Origin: Rhodospirillales bacterium
Lineage (GTDB): Bacteria; Pseudomonadota; Alphaproteobacteria; Acetobacterales; Acetobacteraceae
DNA: 64,000 bases
NCBI GenBank assembly: GCA_025362815.1
Contig: JANYFG010000033.1
Location: forward strand, 1 to 64,000
Direction: 5' to 3'
This document shows positions 7,825 through 17,276 of the stretch, piece after piece; position 1 is the stretch's first letter; the number at the start of each line of letters is the position of its first letter. The notes below the pieces were generated by a model. The model ran no database searches. It was not told where the DNA came from and saw nothing but the letters and a program-made list of their open reading frames with translations. The translations under genes were made by a program, and so were the position numbers.

Positions 7825-9486
7825 TCAGGCGTGCAAAACCTGGCTCGCGACCATGCTCAGCGCCACCGCCTCCGCCACCTTGATGCCGTCCACGCCCGCC
7901 GACAGGATGCCACCGGCATAGCCCGCACCCTCGCCGGCGGGATACAGGCCCCGTGTGTTGAGGCTTTGAAACGAGGCGTCGCGGGTGATCCGCACCGGCG
8001 CGGAGGTGCGCGTCTCCACCCCCGTCATCACGGCGTCGGCCATGTCGTAGTCCTTGATCTGGCGCGCGAAGGCGGGCAACGCCTCGCGGATCGCCGCGAC
8101 CGCGAAATCCGGCAGACACAACGACAGATCGGTGGGCGTGACCCCCGGGCGATACGAGGGCACCACACGGCCAAGCGCCACACTGGGGCGCCCGGCCAGG
8201 AAGTCGCCCACCAGCTGCACCGGGGCGTTGTAGTTGCTGCCGCCGGCCACGAAGGCGCGTTCCTCCCAGTGCCGCTGGTAGGCGACGCCGGCCATCAGCC
8301 CGCCGGGATAGTCCTGCGGCGAAATACCCACCACGATGCCGGAGTTGGCGTTCCGCTCGTTGCGCGAATACTGGCTCATGCCGTTCGTCACCACACGACC
8401 GGGCTCGGACGTGGCGGCCACCACCGTGCCGCCGGGGCACATGCAGAACGAATACACGGTGCGGCCGGCCGCCTGGCCCGTCTCGCAGTGATGCACCAGC
8501 TTGTACTCCGCCGCCCCCAGCAGCTTATGGCCGGCATGCGCGCCCCAGCGATTGGCGTCGATCAACGATTGGGGATGCTCGATGCGCACCCCGATGGAAA
8601 ACGGCTTGGCCTCGATATGCACGCCGCGCTGCTCCAGCATGGCGAAGGTCTCGCGGGCGCTGTGCCCGATGGCCAGCACCACATGGTCGGACAGCAGGGT
8701 CTCGCCGGACTCCAGCACCACGCCCCGCACCTGCGCATCTTCAACAAGAATATCCACCACCTTGCTGTCGAACCGGTATTCGCCGCCGAGACGTTCGATG
8801 GTGGCGCGAATGCTCTCCACCATCGTGACGAGACGAAACGTGCCGATATGCGGATGCGCCACGGTGAGGATCTCGGGCGGCGCGCCGGCCAGCACGAACT
8901 CCTCCAGCACCTTGCGGCCGAGATGGTTGGGGTCCTTGATCTGGCTCCAGAGCTTGCCGTCGGAGAACGTGCCGGCGCCGCCTTCGCCGAACTGCACGTT
9001 GCTGGCGGGGTCCAGCACGCCACGACGCCACAGGCCCCAGGTGTCCTGCGTGCGGCGGCGCACCACGCGGCCGCGTTCGACGATGATCGGCCGAAACCCC
9101 ATCCGCGCCAGCATCAGCGCCGCCAGCAACCCGCACGGCCCCGTGCCGATGACGATGGGGCGCCGGGTGAGACCGTGGGGCGCGTGGGCCACCGGGCGGT
9201 AGGTGGTGTCCGGCGTTGGCCGGATGCCGGGCTGTGCCGCGAGCCGGTGATGGGCATCGGGGTCCGTCAGCGTGACGTCGATGGAATAGGTGAGAAAGAT
9301 GGTTGATTTCTTGCGCGCATCGATGGCCCGGCGGGCGACGCTGTAATCGGCCAGTGCAGGGGCATCGGCCCCGAGCCGGAGCCGAACCGCGCCCGCCAGC
9401 GCCGCGTCGTCATGGCCGAGGGGAAGGCGGATCTCGGTCAGCCGCAACGGAGGTGACAGCGGTGGGGCGAAGGTCGTGTGGGACAT
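7825..9486 (-). CDS. FAD-dependent oxidoreductase of the COG2509 type
   Basis: The 553-residue protein begins with an RNA-binding-like alpha/beta segment (about 15-75), then a FAD-binding Rossmann motif GTGPCGLLAALMLARMG (114-130) ending at E137. Later stretches QFGEGGAGTFSDGKL, SFCMCPGGTVV and YPAGEGAGYAGGI are characteristic of the COG2509 group of uncharacterised dehydrogenases. The FAD-binding fold is secure; the reaction is unknown. It converges on the permease gene with only 30 nt between and stands 30 nt downstream of the peroxiredoxin-like gene, with which it may be co-transcribed. Confidence 0.85.
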   Translation of the reverse strand: MSHTTFAPPLSPPLRLTEIRLPLGHDDAALAGAVRLRLGADAPALADYSVARRAIDARKKSTIFLTYSIDVTLTDPDAHHRLAAQPGIRPTPDTTYRPVAHAPHGLTRRPIVIGTGPCGLLAALMLARMGFRPIIVERGRVVRRRTQDTWGLWRRGVLDPASNVQFGEGGAGTFSDGKLWSQIKDPNHLGRKVLEEFVLAGAPPEILTVAHPHIGTFRLVTMVESIRATIERLGGEYRFDSKVVDILVEDAQVRGVVLESGETLLSDHVVLAIGHSARETFAMLEQRGVHIEAKPFSIGVRIEHPQSLIDANRWGAHAGHKLLGAAEYKLVHHCETGQAAGRTVYSFCMCPGGTVVAATSEPGRVVTNGMSQYSRNERNANSGIVVGISPQDYPGGLMAGVAYQRHWEERAFVAGGSNYNAPVQLVGDFLAGRPSVALGRVVPSYRPGVTPTDLSLCLPDFAVAAIREALPAFARQIKDYDMADAVMTGVETRTSAPVRITRDASFQSLNTRGLYPAGEGAGYAGGILSAGVDGIKVAEAVALSMVASQVLHA

Positions 9487-9516
9487 CGGCGCGGTCTACA
9501 CCGCCGCCGCCGGTTG

Positions 9517-10206
9517 TCACACCCCTCCGTCCGCCTCCTGGCGCACCTTCGGCCGGGGGGAAGCCGCCTTCACCCCTTCCAAGGCCTCGCCGGGCGACAG
9601 ACGGCCGGTGACCGACGGGCTCACGCGACAGGCATGCACGATACCGTCTTGCCCGATCACGTAGCCGGCGGGGATCGGCAGGCGCCAGTCCGCGGTGTCG
9701 TTGATGCGCGGCACGTCGTGGCCGAGTTTCAGATACACCTTGCGCAACGCCGGATCGGGCTCCCACACCAGGCCGTACGTGGTCGACACCTTCAACGCCG
9801 TGTCGGACAACAGCTGGTAGCGCAGGAATTCCCGATCGGCGGACGCCTTCACGTTCTGCACCGTGGCCGGCGAGATCGCCACGAGCGACGCCCCCTCGCG
9901 CAGCAGGGCCGCGCGCACACGGTCATATGCGCGCAGCGTGATGGCGCAGAACGGGCACCAACCGCCGCGCACGAACAGCACCACGGCGGGGCCGCGGGTC
10001 AGCGCGTCGGACAATGAAAACACCGCGTCGTGCTGGTCGCGCAACGTGAAGTCGGGCGCCATGTCGCCCTGCCCGATCGCGCGCTCGGCGATGCCCGATT
10101 CCGCCAGCCGCAGATGGTTGTCACGTATCACGGCGCCGGTCTGCGGATCGACCCGATCCATCAGACTGTTCATGAAAGCATCCAGTTCCTTGGTCAGGCT
10201 GTTCAT
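9517..10206 (-). CDS. peroxiredoxin-like protein (AhpC/TSA fold) with CxxC
   Basis: The 229-residue protein has a thioredoxin fold with the motif GGWCPFC giving C84 and C87, in the place of the peroxidatic cysteine of AhpC/TSA enzymes. This matches the peroxiredoxin-like 2 group rather than a classic 2-Cys peroxiredoxin. It probably reduces peroxides or protein thiols in the cytoplasm. It is divergent from a LysR-type regulator 113 nt away, a layout that often means the regulator controls it. Confidence 0.85.
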   Translation of the reverse strand: MNSLTKELDAFMNSLMDRVDPQTGAVIRDNHLRLAESGIAERAIGQGDMAPDFTLRDQHDAVFSLSDALTRGPAVVLFVRGGWCPFCAITLRAYDRVRAALLREGASLVAISPATVQNVKASADREFLRYQLLSDTALKVSTTYGLVWEPDPALRKVYLKLGHDVPRINDTADWRLPIPAGYVIGQDGIVHACRVSPSVTGRLSPGEALEGVKAASPRPKVRQEADGGV

Positions 10207-10319
10207 CGGGCCGGTCCTACAACATGTCGTGCTGTTAATGCGGAGTATGGCTCATATCACCGGCATTGTTAGTCGTGCCGTTCTGGATGACATTCATGTC
10301 GTAATCGTTGGAACCAGGC

Positions 10320-11234
10320 ATGGACCTGCTGGCGGCGCTGCGCATATTCACCAGGATCGCCGAAACCGGCAGCTTTTCCGCGGTGGCACGCGAGATGAAC
10401 GCCACCCAACCGGCGGTGTCGCGCCAGATCGCGGCGCTGGAGGCGCATCTCGGCGCGCGGCTGTTCCAGCGCAGCACCCGCAGCCTCACGCTCACCGAGG
10501 ACGGGCGGGAGCTGATGTCGCATGCCCGCGCGGTGACGGAGGCGGTGGAAGCCACCGAGGCCGCGATCGGCCAACGCCGCGTGTCGCCGGCCGGGCTGGT
10601 GCGGCTGGGCTGCCCCGGCGTGTTCGGAAGGCTCTACGTGGCGCCCCGCCTGCCCCTTCTGCTCGGCCGGTATCCGCAGATGTCCATCGACCTGTCGATG
10701 ACCGACCAGGTGGTGGACATGGTGCAGGAGGGCCTGGACCTGTCGATCCGGGTGGGCGAGGTGCAGGATGCAAGCCTGGTGGCGCGGCGTATCGGGTCCA
10801 CCACCGCCATCGCGGTGGCCAGCGAGGCCTATCTCGCCCGCGCCGGCACGCCGCTGCACCCCAGCGATCTGTCGCGCCACGAATGCATCATCTTCAATCG
10901 CCTGCCGCAGCCGGGAACGTGGAATTTCGAGGGGGCGGACGGCAAGTTCGCGGTGCCGGTGGCGGGCCGCATGCGGACCAACGGCATCGAGGCGGTGATC
11001 GAGGCGGCCATGTCCGGCATGGGGGTGGCGTTGGTGCCGGTGTGGATGATGCGCGACGACACCATCGCATCCCGGCTGCAGCAGATCCTGCAGGCGTGGC
11101 GCCCCGCACGCCGGCCGATCTCGGTGGTCTATCCCTCCCGCCGGTTTCTGGCGCCCCGCACCCGCGCGGTGATCGACTTCCTGGTGGACGAATTCCGCCT
11201 CGATCCGATGATTTCCGCATACGGCGAGGTCTGA
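10320..11234 (+). CDS. LysR-family transcriptional regulator
   Basis: The 304-residue protein has an N-terminal winged helix-turn-helix (MDLLAALRIF, then FSAVAREMNATQPAVSRQIAALE around residues 20-41) and a C-terminal effector-binding domain. The ATG at 10320 is chosen because MDLL is the usual start of this subfamily; a TTG four codons earlier is possible. It is divergent from the peroxiredoxin-like gene and is its most likely regulator. The inducer is not known. Confidence 0.92.
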   Translation: MDLLAALRIFTRIAETGSFSAVAREMNATQPAVSRQIAALEAHLGARLFQRSTRSLTLTEDGRELMSHARAVTEAVEATEAAIGQRRVSPAGLVRLGCPGVFGRLYVAPRLPLLLGRYPQMSIDLSMTDQVVDMVQEGLDLSIRVGEVQDASLVARRIGSTTAIAVASEAYLARAGTPLHPSDLSRHECIIFNRLPQPGTWNFEGADGKFAVPVAGRMRTNGIEAVIEAAMSGMGVALVPVWMMRDDTIASRLQQILQAWRPARRPISVVYPSRRFLAPRTRAVIDFLVDEFRLDPMISAYGEV

Positions 11235-11326
11235 ACCGGCGGCCCCATCTTGTATATTAAGGTAACGTTCACGGTTTGGTGGCAGACTGGCTTTTCAACG
11301 TGCGCGCACAGGCCGATATCTGAACC

Positions 11327-11995
11327 ATGAATGCGTTGACCGCCCGAACCGCCCGGCTGTCCATCGAAGTGGTGCACGACCTCGTGTGCCCGTGGTGCTA
11401 TCTCGGCCTGCGCCGCCTGCTGCGCACGTTGCGAGGCCGGCCCGACATCTCGTTCGACCTGGTGTGGCGGCCCTTCCTGCTGAATCCGGACATGCCGCGC
11501 GCCGGCATGGCACGCGCCGACTACGTGGTGCGTAAATTCGGCGGCGAGGAACGGGCGCGCCGCCTGTATGGGTCGATCGCTGAAATCGGCCGGGCCGAGG
11601 GCGTGATGTTCCGGTTCGAGCGCATACGCCGCACGCCGTCCTCGGTGGACGCGCACCGGATGGTGCGCTGGGCGCACGAGGCAGGTCGGGGGACGGAGAT
11701 GGTGGAAGCGCTGTTTTTGTCGCATTTCACCGATGGGCGCGATATCGGCGACACCCAGGTGCTGATGGCCGTGGCCGCATCATGCGGCATGGACCCGTCC
11801 GCCGCGCAGGCCTTCCTGTTCACGGACCAGCAGACCGAGGCGGTGCACGCCGAAAATCTGCGGGCCCATCGGCTCGGCATCAACGGCGTGCCGTGCTTCG
11901 TGGTCGGCGGCCGGCACGCCATCGCCGGCGCGCAGGAGCCGGAGGTGATCGAGCGTCTGCTCGACGTGGCGGTGGTGGACTGCGACGAGACCTGA
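11327..11995 (+). CDS. DsbA-family (FrnE-like) thiol oxidoreductase
   Basis: The 222-residue protein has the DsbA fold with the redox motif CPWC at C21-C24 right after the first strand, and a C-terminal GVPCFVVGGRHAIAGAQEPEV segment containing the cis-proline loop. There is no signal peptide, so it acts in the cytoplasm, as FrnE-like disulfide proteins do. It overlaps the next gene by one base (TGATG). A 2-hydroxychromene-2-carboxylate isomerase is the nearest alternative, but the intact CPWC favours a redox role. Confidence 0.88.
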   Translation: MNALTARTARLSIEVVHDLVCPWCYLGLRRLLRTLRGRPDISFDLVWRPFLLNPDMPRAGMARADYVVRKFGGEERARRLYGSIAEIGRAEGVMFRFERIRRTPSSVDAHRMVRWAHEAGRGTEMVEALFLSHFTDGRDIGDTQVLMAVAASCGMDPSAAQAFLFTDQQTEAVHAENLRAHRLGINGVPCFVVGGRHAIAGAQEPEVIERLLDVAVVDCDET

Positions 11996-12888
11996 TGGCG
12001 TCGCGCGATCTGCACATCCTCAACGGGTTCGGACGCAGCCTCGGCGACAGCCTGGTGGGCCTGCAGGCCCTGCGCCTGGCGCAGCTGCACGCCGGCATGC
12101 CGGTCCCGCTTCTGGTCAGGCGGCATTACGGACGACCGCTCGTGGACCAGATCTATCCCCTGGCCGCCGATTTCGCCCGCGTGCGCATGCTCGCCGATAC
12201 CGAGCCGGATAACGCGACGCCTGACGACTGCGAGGTGATCGACCTGCGCGACTTCGCCTTCGACCCGGCCTTTCGCGGCATGGCGATGATCGATTTCTTT
12301 CTGACCCGGCTCGGCCTCGATCCGCAGGCGGTGCCTTCGGACGAGAAACGCAATCTGTGGCTGGCGCCACGGGTCAAGACCCGCTCTCCGGCCGGGCTGC
12401 CCGAAGCCTATGTTCTGGTCTGCCCCGGCAGCTCGATGCCGTTGCGCGACATGCCGCGCGCCGTGCATCGAGCGGTGCTGCGATCCATCGTGGCGCATGG
12501 CCACATCGTCGTGACGCAAGGCGGTGCGGAGGATCATGCGGGGGTGATCGCGGTGCCGCCGCTCGACCGGATCGAGACGCTGTGCGGCCTGGTGGCCGGC
12601 GCCTCGGCCCTTGTTTCCACCGACACCGCGATGGTGCATTTGGCCGACGCCTTCGATGTGCCGTGCCTCGCGGTGTTCACCACCCACCGGCCGGCGTGGC
12701 GGATACGCGACTACCCCCGGTGCAGCGCCGTCCATCTGCCCGTGGCGGGCCTTCCGGAGGCCTTGGAATTCGCCCGCGACGACAGCGACATCGAGAAAGC
12801 CGCCGCCGCCTGGCACGCGGGCCTACCCGCCATCCTTGCCGCCCTCGACGCCGTTCTACGGGCAAGCCGATCGGTCCTTCAAACCTAG
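11995..12888 (+). CDS. glycosyltransferase family 9-like protein
   Basis: The 297-residue product looks like a GT-B fold heptosyltransferase: NGFGRSLGDSLVGLQALRL near the N-terminus, VCPGSSMPLRDMP opening the second half and the nucleotide-binding stretch STDTAMVHLADAFDVPCLAVF. The first half is more divergent than in WaaC/WaaF. The start ATG overlaps the DsbA-like stop by one base. It ends overlapping the stop of the convergent gene at 12885. A sugar transferase for surface glycans is likely, but donor and acceptor are unknown. Confidence 0.7.
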   Translation: MASRDLHILNGFGRSLGDSLVGLQALRLAQLHAGMPVPLLVRRHYGRPLVDQIYPLAADFARVRMLADTEPDNATPDDCEVIDLRDFAFDPAFRGMAMIDFFLTRLGLDPQAVPSDEKRNLWLAPRVKTRSPAGLPEAYVLVCPGSSMPLRDMPRAVHRAVLRSIVAHGHIVVTQGGAEDHAGVIAVPPLDRIETLCGLVAGASALVSTDTAMVHLADAFDVPCLAVFTTHRPAWRIRDYPRCSAVHLPVAGLPEALEFARDDSDIEKAAAAWHAGLPAILAALDAVLRASRSVLQT

Positions 12889-13337
12889 CCCCGCAGAAAT
12901 CCGGCGCCATCCAGCATGTTCCAACGCGGCCCGGAATTGAGCTTCTCGATGCCGCGACTGGTGACGGACATCAGCACGCCGCCATCATAAAGCGGCACCA
13001 GATGCTCGATGCAACCGGAGCGCTCGAGCTGGCGCAGCGCGTCGGTCACGCGCCGTGGGTCGGTGTCGAGATTGGCACGGCACAACGCGGCGCACAGATC
13101 GGCCTGCCGCCGTTTGCTGCGCATCGCCATCGCGGCCAAGGCCTGCAACAAGGCATCCGCGAACAGCGTCACGGGAAGCTCGACCGCATCGAGCGCCTCG
13201 GTCTCGTGGGAAACCACCTCGGCCGCCATCTCGCCGCGCGTCCTGTCGCCGGCGCCGATGGTGTCGATGTCCGACAGGGCCACCGCAGCCATCGTCTGGG
13301 TTGTCGCGGCCTCGATTGTCATCACGTCATGTCGCAT
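12885..13337 (-). CDS. hypothetical protein with winged-helix-like C-terminus (150 aa)
   Basis: I do not recognise a named family. The C-terminal third (RRVTDALRQLERSGCIEHL, then a GGVLMSVTSRGIEKL wing) resembles a winged helix-turn-helix. The N-terminal half is rich in Ala, Glu and Thr. The ATG at 13337 is preceded by GGGAGGAG at good spacing. Its stop codon overlaps that of the convergent GT9-like gene. It may be a small DNA-binding or regulatory protein. Confidence 0.6.
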   Translation of the reverse strand: MRHDVMTIEAATTQTMAAVALSDIDTIGAGDRTRGEMAAEVVSHETEALDAVELPVTLFADALLQALAAMAMRSKRRQADLCAALCRANLDTDPRRVTDALRQLERSGCIEHLVPLYDGGVLMSVTSRGIEKLNSGPRWNMLDGAGFLRG

Positions 13338-13635
13338 CGCCGTCTCCTCCCTGTTCCACACCTTCGAACGATCCGCCCGAGGCGCGGGGGGACGTGCGAA
13401 TGACGCGCAACGTCATCGGACTGTGACCGGAACGGCCCGTGGGCTCATCCGGCGTCGCCCTCCAATGACATTGCTGCGACACCGGCAATTATGAATTTAA
13501 CGAGAGGTCAACCTAGTGAGGGAAGATACCTAAAGCGAAAATGACCACGGAACGGGACCACGCACTTTTTTTGGAACATTATGAGACACGCTGAACGGAG
13601 CCGTTCCGGACTGATCCGCGCTCCCCCCTACCGCC

Positions 13636-14355
13636 CTAAACCAGCCCGAAGCCGGCGGTGATGGCGGTGCGCACCGCCTCGGCCAGGCTGCGGCAGCCGA
13701 GCTTTTCCATGAGATTGGCGCGATGGATCTCCACCGTGCGCGGGCTGATGCCCAGCTCATGGGCGATCACCTTGTTGGGCCGCCCCGCCACCAGACGCTG
13801 CAGCACCTCGCGCTCACGCGGGGTCAGGGCCGCGATACGCGTCTGGGCGGCCTCGGTGGTGGCGTCGCTCTGGCGCGCGTCGCTGGTGCGTACCAGCGCG
13901 CCCCGGATGGCCCGAAGCACGTCGCCCTCCGAATATGGCTTCTCGATGAAGTCGAGCGCGCCGGCCTTCATCGCGCGCACCGCCAGCCCCACATCGGCGT
14001 GCCCCGTCACCACCACCACGGGCAGCTTGCAGCCGAGACGCACGAGTTCGGCCTGGAGCTGAAGCCCGTCCATCCCCGGCATGCGGATATCGATCACGAG
14101 GCAGCCGGGACGCAGCACCTCCCACCGGCCCAGCACGGCCTCGGCGGACGCGTGCATCTCGGCCTGCAGGCCCAGCGAGAGCAACAACAGGGCCAGCGAC
14201 CGCCGCACCGCCTCGTCGTCATCGACGATGTGCACCACCATGCCGGTGGGGATCGGCTCGATATCCGGAAAAAGCGACATTGCCGACATTTGGCCTAATA
14301 TCTGGCCGGGCATCTGGCGGTCGAGGTTATCGGCGCGGGCTGGTGTATGGTTCAT
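13636..14355 (-). CDS. FixJ-type two-component response regulator
   Basis: The 239-residue protein has a receiver domain (about 40-155) with the acidic pocket VDDDE and phospho-acceptor D89 in VIDIRMPGMDG, a conserved Lys in FIEKPYSEGD, and a C-terminal LuxR-type helix-turn-helix (LTPREREVLQRLVAG to VEIHRANLMEKLG, about 175-220). The kinase gene lies 87 nt upstream in the same direction, so the two form a pair. It would activate sigma-70 promoters once phosphorylated. No obvious target gene is adjacent. Confidence 0.92.
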   Translation of the reverse strand: MNHTPARADNLDRQMPGQILGQMSAMSLFPDIEPIPTGMVVHIVDDDEAVRRSLALLLLSLGLQAEMHASAEAVLGRWEVLRPGCLVIDIRMPGMDGLQLQAELVRLGCKLPVVVVTGHADVGLAVRAMKAGALDFIEKPYSEGDVLRAIRGALVRTSDARQSDATTEAAQTRIAALTPREREVLQRLVAGRPNKVIAHELGISPRTVEIHRANLMEKLGCRSLAEAVRTAITAGFGLV

Positions 14356-14417
14356 GCGTCATCTCCGCTGGCTCGTGACCGCGTGGCAGTTCGCCAGGGC
14401 GGATCGATTGAATCGGT

Positions 14418-14435
14418 CAAACAACAGGTGGGAGC
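14418..14435 (+). repeat. degenerate remnant of the mosaic-repeat linker
   Basis: CAAACAACAGGTGGGAGC matches 16 of 18 bases of the linker CAAACAACAAGTTGGAGC seen near 17040. It lies in the 87-nt gap between the kinase and regulator genes, without the flanking hairpins. Confidence 0.4.
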
Positions 14436-14442
14436 GCCACCG

Positions 14443-16929
14443 TCACGCTTTGGAAACCAAAGCGGGGAGCGAAATCCGGAACAGCATGCCGCGATCCGCG
14501 TTCCGCTGCGCCGTCAGGCTGCCGCCGTGGCCTTCGATGATGGTGCGGCAGATGGCGAGCCCAATGCCCATGCCAGACTGCTTGCTGCTGACGAAAGGCT
14601 GGAACAGACGCTCGGCGATCCCCGGCGACAGCCCCGGCCCATTGTCGCGCACGTCGATCAGCACGGTGCCATCCGGCCCAAGGTGCCCGTGCACCACCAC
14701 CTCGCCGCAGCCTGCGACAGCGGTCACGCCTTCGACCGTGCCCTCGCCCTCGCCCTCGCCCTCGCCCGCTTTCAGCTCGTCGCCGAATTCGAACCCCGAA
14801 GCCGGATCGGCCGACAGGATCGCCTCGGCCGCATTGCGGATCAGGTTCAGCAGCACCTGCTGGATCTGTGTGCGATCGACCAGGATCCTCTCGGACGGTG
14901 CCGGTCCTTGACGCAGCGTGATCCCTGCCGCGATTCCGTCGCTTTGCGCGAGATCGCAGGCTTCGCTCAACAGGTCGGCCACGCTTGCCAGCTGCAGCTC
15001 CACCTCGCCCCGTTCCACGAAGTCGCGCAGCCGCCGCACGATCGCGCCGGCGCGCAGCATTTGCTGGGCGGCATCGCCCACCGCGCCGCGGGCCAGCGGC
15101 AACACCTCGCTGTCGCCATGGGCCGCCCGGTCGAGCAGCCGGCCACCGGCGTTGAGATAGTTGGTGGCCGCCGCCAAAGGCTGGTTCAGCTCATGCGCGA
15201 GGCCGCTGGCCATGGCCCCCATCGCGCTGAGCCGCGTCACCCGCAGCAGATCGGCCTGCAAGGCGCGCAGCCTGGTATCGGCCAGGCGCTGTTCGGTGAT
15301 GTCGCGGCTGACCGAGACGATGCCCACGATGCGGCCCGTGGCGTCCTTCCAAGGCGCCACCGTCATCGAAACCCACAGCGTGCGGCCCGATGCGCGATCG
15401 GTGTAGGGCTGTTCGAACCCGCTGGTGCGGCCGGTCGCCAGCACCAGCCTGTCGGCCACATCGATGCGCTGGGCGACCTCCGGCGGAAAAAGATCGACCG
15501 CCGCGCGCCCCAGAACCTGCCATTCCGCAAAGGCTTGCGGCCCCGCGTCGCGTCCGGCCCGGTTGACCAGCACGTAGCGCAGCTCCAGGTCCTTCACATG
15601 GATCCACTCCGCGGTGCCGTTGACCACGGAGACGAGCAGTTCGTGGCCCGTGCGCGCCTCGCGCAGCGCGATCCGCTCGGCGGCGGCGCGCCGGCGAAGC
15701 ACGGCATCGGCGCGCACCATGCCCTGGCGCAGATCCTCGAACTCGCGAATACCGGAATGCCGCAGGCTCGCATCCGCCTGCGTTCGCCCGGTCGCCACAT
15801 CGCGCGCCAGCTCGGTCAGCTCGCCCAATTTGCGGCTGAGCATCGCACCGACGAGGAACGTCACAACGCCGACGAAGCACGCGGCGATCACGATGCAGAC
15901 AATGCCGAGCGTGCCCAGGTTCTGGCGCAGATCGTCCTGGTCATACCGATCGGCACTGTAGAACACCCGCCAGCCGGCCGGCAGGGACAGCGCGGAGGAG
16001 ACGGTGAATACGGCCTGCGACAGCAGCGCCGTGTTGGCATTGCGCGGCGACCGCATCTGAGCCGCAGGCGTCTCGATGTCGGCGGCATCGGCATGCGGCA
16101 TCTCGCCCGGCGCGAGGCCGCTGCGGTCCGGCGGCAGATAGAGCTGGCCGGCCAGACGCGCCACATCGCGCGTGGAGGCTGCGACGCGGCCCTGGCCGTC
16201 CACCAGGACCGCGAAGCCGCCGGGCTGGTAGTGGTAGCGGCGCAACGTCGCGATCAACCGGTCCTCCGGCAGCAGCGCCTCGATCGTGGCGACCGTCACG
16301 CCCTGGCGCAGCACCGGCACCGCCACGAGCGTGGCGGGCGGCATGCCGTGCGGGGCACGCATTACGTCGGAGATGAACGGGCGTCCGCTGGCCAGCACCG
16401 CGACGCCGGCGGCCAGAACCGAACGATCGACGGCGTCCACCGGCGCCGCGTCGCCCGAAATTTCTAGACTTGGGGATTGCAGGCCCTGGGTTTGCAGGCC
16501 CGGGGTTTGCAGGCCCGGGCTCTGCAGTCGGCGCAGCACGATCTTCACGCCGATCAGCTCGCTGGCCATCCGCACCCGATTGGCCGGGCGGCCGATCGCC
16601 GTCCCATCGGCGCCCGGCGACGCCGCCAGCGTGGACAGCACCGAAAGCGTGCGCTCGAACTCCCGGTCCACCGCATCGGCCAGGGAGTGGGCCACATCGG
16701 CCATGCGCGCCCGGCGTGAATCCTCGAGAGCCTTGTCGGCGAGAAAACCGACGGTCAGCGTGGCCAGAATGCCCGGCGCCAGCGCCAGCAACACCACGGC
16801 TGTGAGATGCTGACGCAAAGGGCGGGCCCGCTGCGGCCCCCGCCAGAACGACATCCACGACACACCGTGGGCGGTGCGCCACGGGCGGAGCATAAGGCCT
16901 GCCGGGATCGCGATCATCGCCTCCACCAT
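14443..16929 (-). CDS. membrane-bound PAS sensor histidine kinase (FixL/DctB-type)
   Basis: This 828-residue kinase has membrane segments at about 41-63 and 340-363 with a periplasmic sensor region between, a HAMP-like linker (365-410), a PAS domain (about 430-545), a HisKA domain with H579 in GLAHELNQPL, and a C-terminal ATPase domain with the N box LNLIRNAAEA and G boxes DNGPGLSPG and GMGIGLAI. It partners the FixJ-type regulator downstream. Two short in-frame repeats lie in it: LQ(S/T)PG-type units in the sensor region (136-155) and alternating Gly-Glu inside the ATPase domain. The start is uncertain by a few codons; an ATG four codons later is possible. The signal sensed is unknown. Confidence 0.92.
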   Translation of the reverse strand: MVEAMIAIPAGLMLRPWRTAHGVSWMSFWRGPQRARPLRQHLTAVVLLALAPGILATLTVGFLADKALEDSRRARMADVAHSLADAVDREFERTLSVLSTLAASPGADGTAIGRPANRVRMASELIGVKIVLRRLQSPGLQTPGLQTQGLQSPSLEISGDAAPVDAVDRSVLAAGVAVLASGRPFISDVMRAPHGMPPATLVAVPVLRQGVTVATIEALLPEDRLIATLRRYHYQPGGFAVLVDGQGRVAASTRDVARLAGQLYLPPDRSGLAPGEMPHADAADIETPAAQMRSPRNANTALLSQAVFTVSSALSLPAGWRVFYSADRYDQDDLRQNLGTLGIVCIVIAACFVGVVTFLVGAMLSRKLGELTELARDVATGRTQADASLRHSGIREFEDLRQGMVRADAVLRRRAAAERIALREARTGHELLVSVVNGTAEWIHVKDLELRYVLVNRAGRDAGPQAFAEWQVLGRAAVDLFPPEVAQRIDVADRLVLATGRTSGFEQPYTDRASGRTLWVSMTVAPWKDATGRIVGIVSVSRDITEQRLADTRLRALQADLLRVTRLSAMGAMASGLAHELNQPLAAATNYLNAGGRLLDRAAHGDSEVLPLARGAVGDAAQQMLRAGAIVRRLRDFVERGEVELQLASVADLLSEACDLAQSDGIAAGITLRQGPAPSERILVDRTQIQQVLLNLIRNAAEAILSADPASGFEFGDELKAGEGEGEGEGTVEGVTAVAGCGEVVVHGHLGPDGTVLIDVRDNGPGLSPGIAERLFQPFVSSKQSGMGIGLAICRTIIEGHGGSLTAQRNADRGMLFRISLPALVSKA
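16473..16527 (-). repeat. 15-bp in-frame tandem repeat in the kinase sensor domain
   Basis: About 3.7 copies of a 15-bp unit (GGGTTTGCAGGCCCG and variants) encode LQSPG-LQTPG-LQTQG-LQSPS in the periplasmic part of the kinase. The two middle copies are identical, which points to recent duplication. It would lengthen a loop without shifting the frame. Confidence 0.85.
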
Positions 16930-17027
16930 CGAACCACGCCGTATGGTATCTTACCTAGGTGGAACGACAGATACGCAAAATCCCTTATCCGGCTGCCGCA
17001 CCGGATGAAAAACAGGGCTGGCGCCTG

Positions 17028-17197
17028 GGCATGATCGATCAAACAACAAGTTGGAGCATGATGACTTCGCTCTCTCCAACATCGTCATGATCTAGATCAT
17101 GATGCGTTTGGGTTGCTCAACCCAAGCGCATAAACATGATCGATAAAACAACAAGTTAGAGCCTAATATTTTGTCTACTCAAAATCATCAGGCTCTA
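17028..17197 (+). repeat. two-hairpin mosaic intergenic repeat, copy A, with extra module
   Basis: The core at 17093-17197 reads: hairpin 1 (ATGCGTTTGGGTT / AACCCAAGCGCAT), linker AAACATGATCGATAAAACAA then CAAGTT, hairpin 2 (AGAGCCT...TTTTG / CAAAAT...AGGCTCT). The same layout recurs at 17277, 37655 and, inverted, 31542. Upstream, at 17028-17092, a second linker is followed by a different hairpin module, which is why it is called mosaic. Confidence 0.85.
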
Positions 17198-17206
17198 GGG
17201 CAATAT

Positions 17207-17245
17207 CCGACCGGACTGAGCCGCTTTGCGGCTCAGTCCGGTCGG
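17207..17245. repeat. perfect 18-bp hairpin
   Basis: Two 18-base arms (CCGACCGGACTGAGCCGC and its exact complement) are separated by TTT. It sits between mosaic copies A and B. A similar but unrelated GC-rich hairpin is at 51507-51537. No T-run follows directly, so a terminator role is uncertain. Confidence 0.7.
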
Positions 17246-17276
17246 ACATAAGTTACTCTAGAATATATGTTTTCTC

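Noticed and set aside
14347-16467. A 706-residue plus-strand open frame
   Set aside because: It lies opposite the sensor kinase, whose domains and motifs are unmistakable. High GC leaves long open frames on the other strand.
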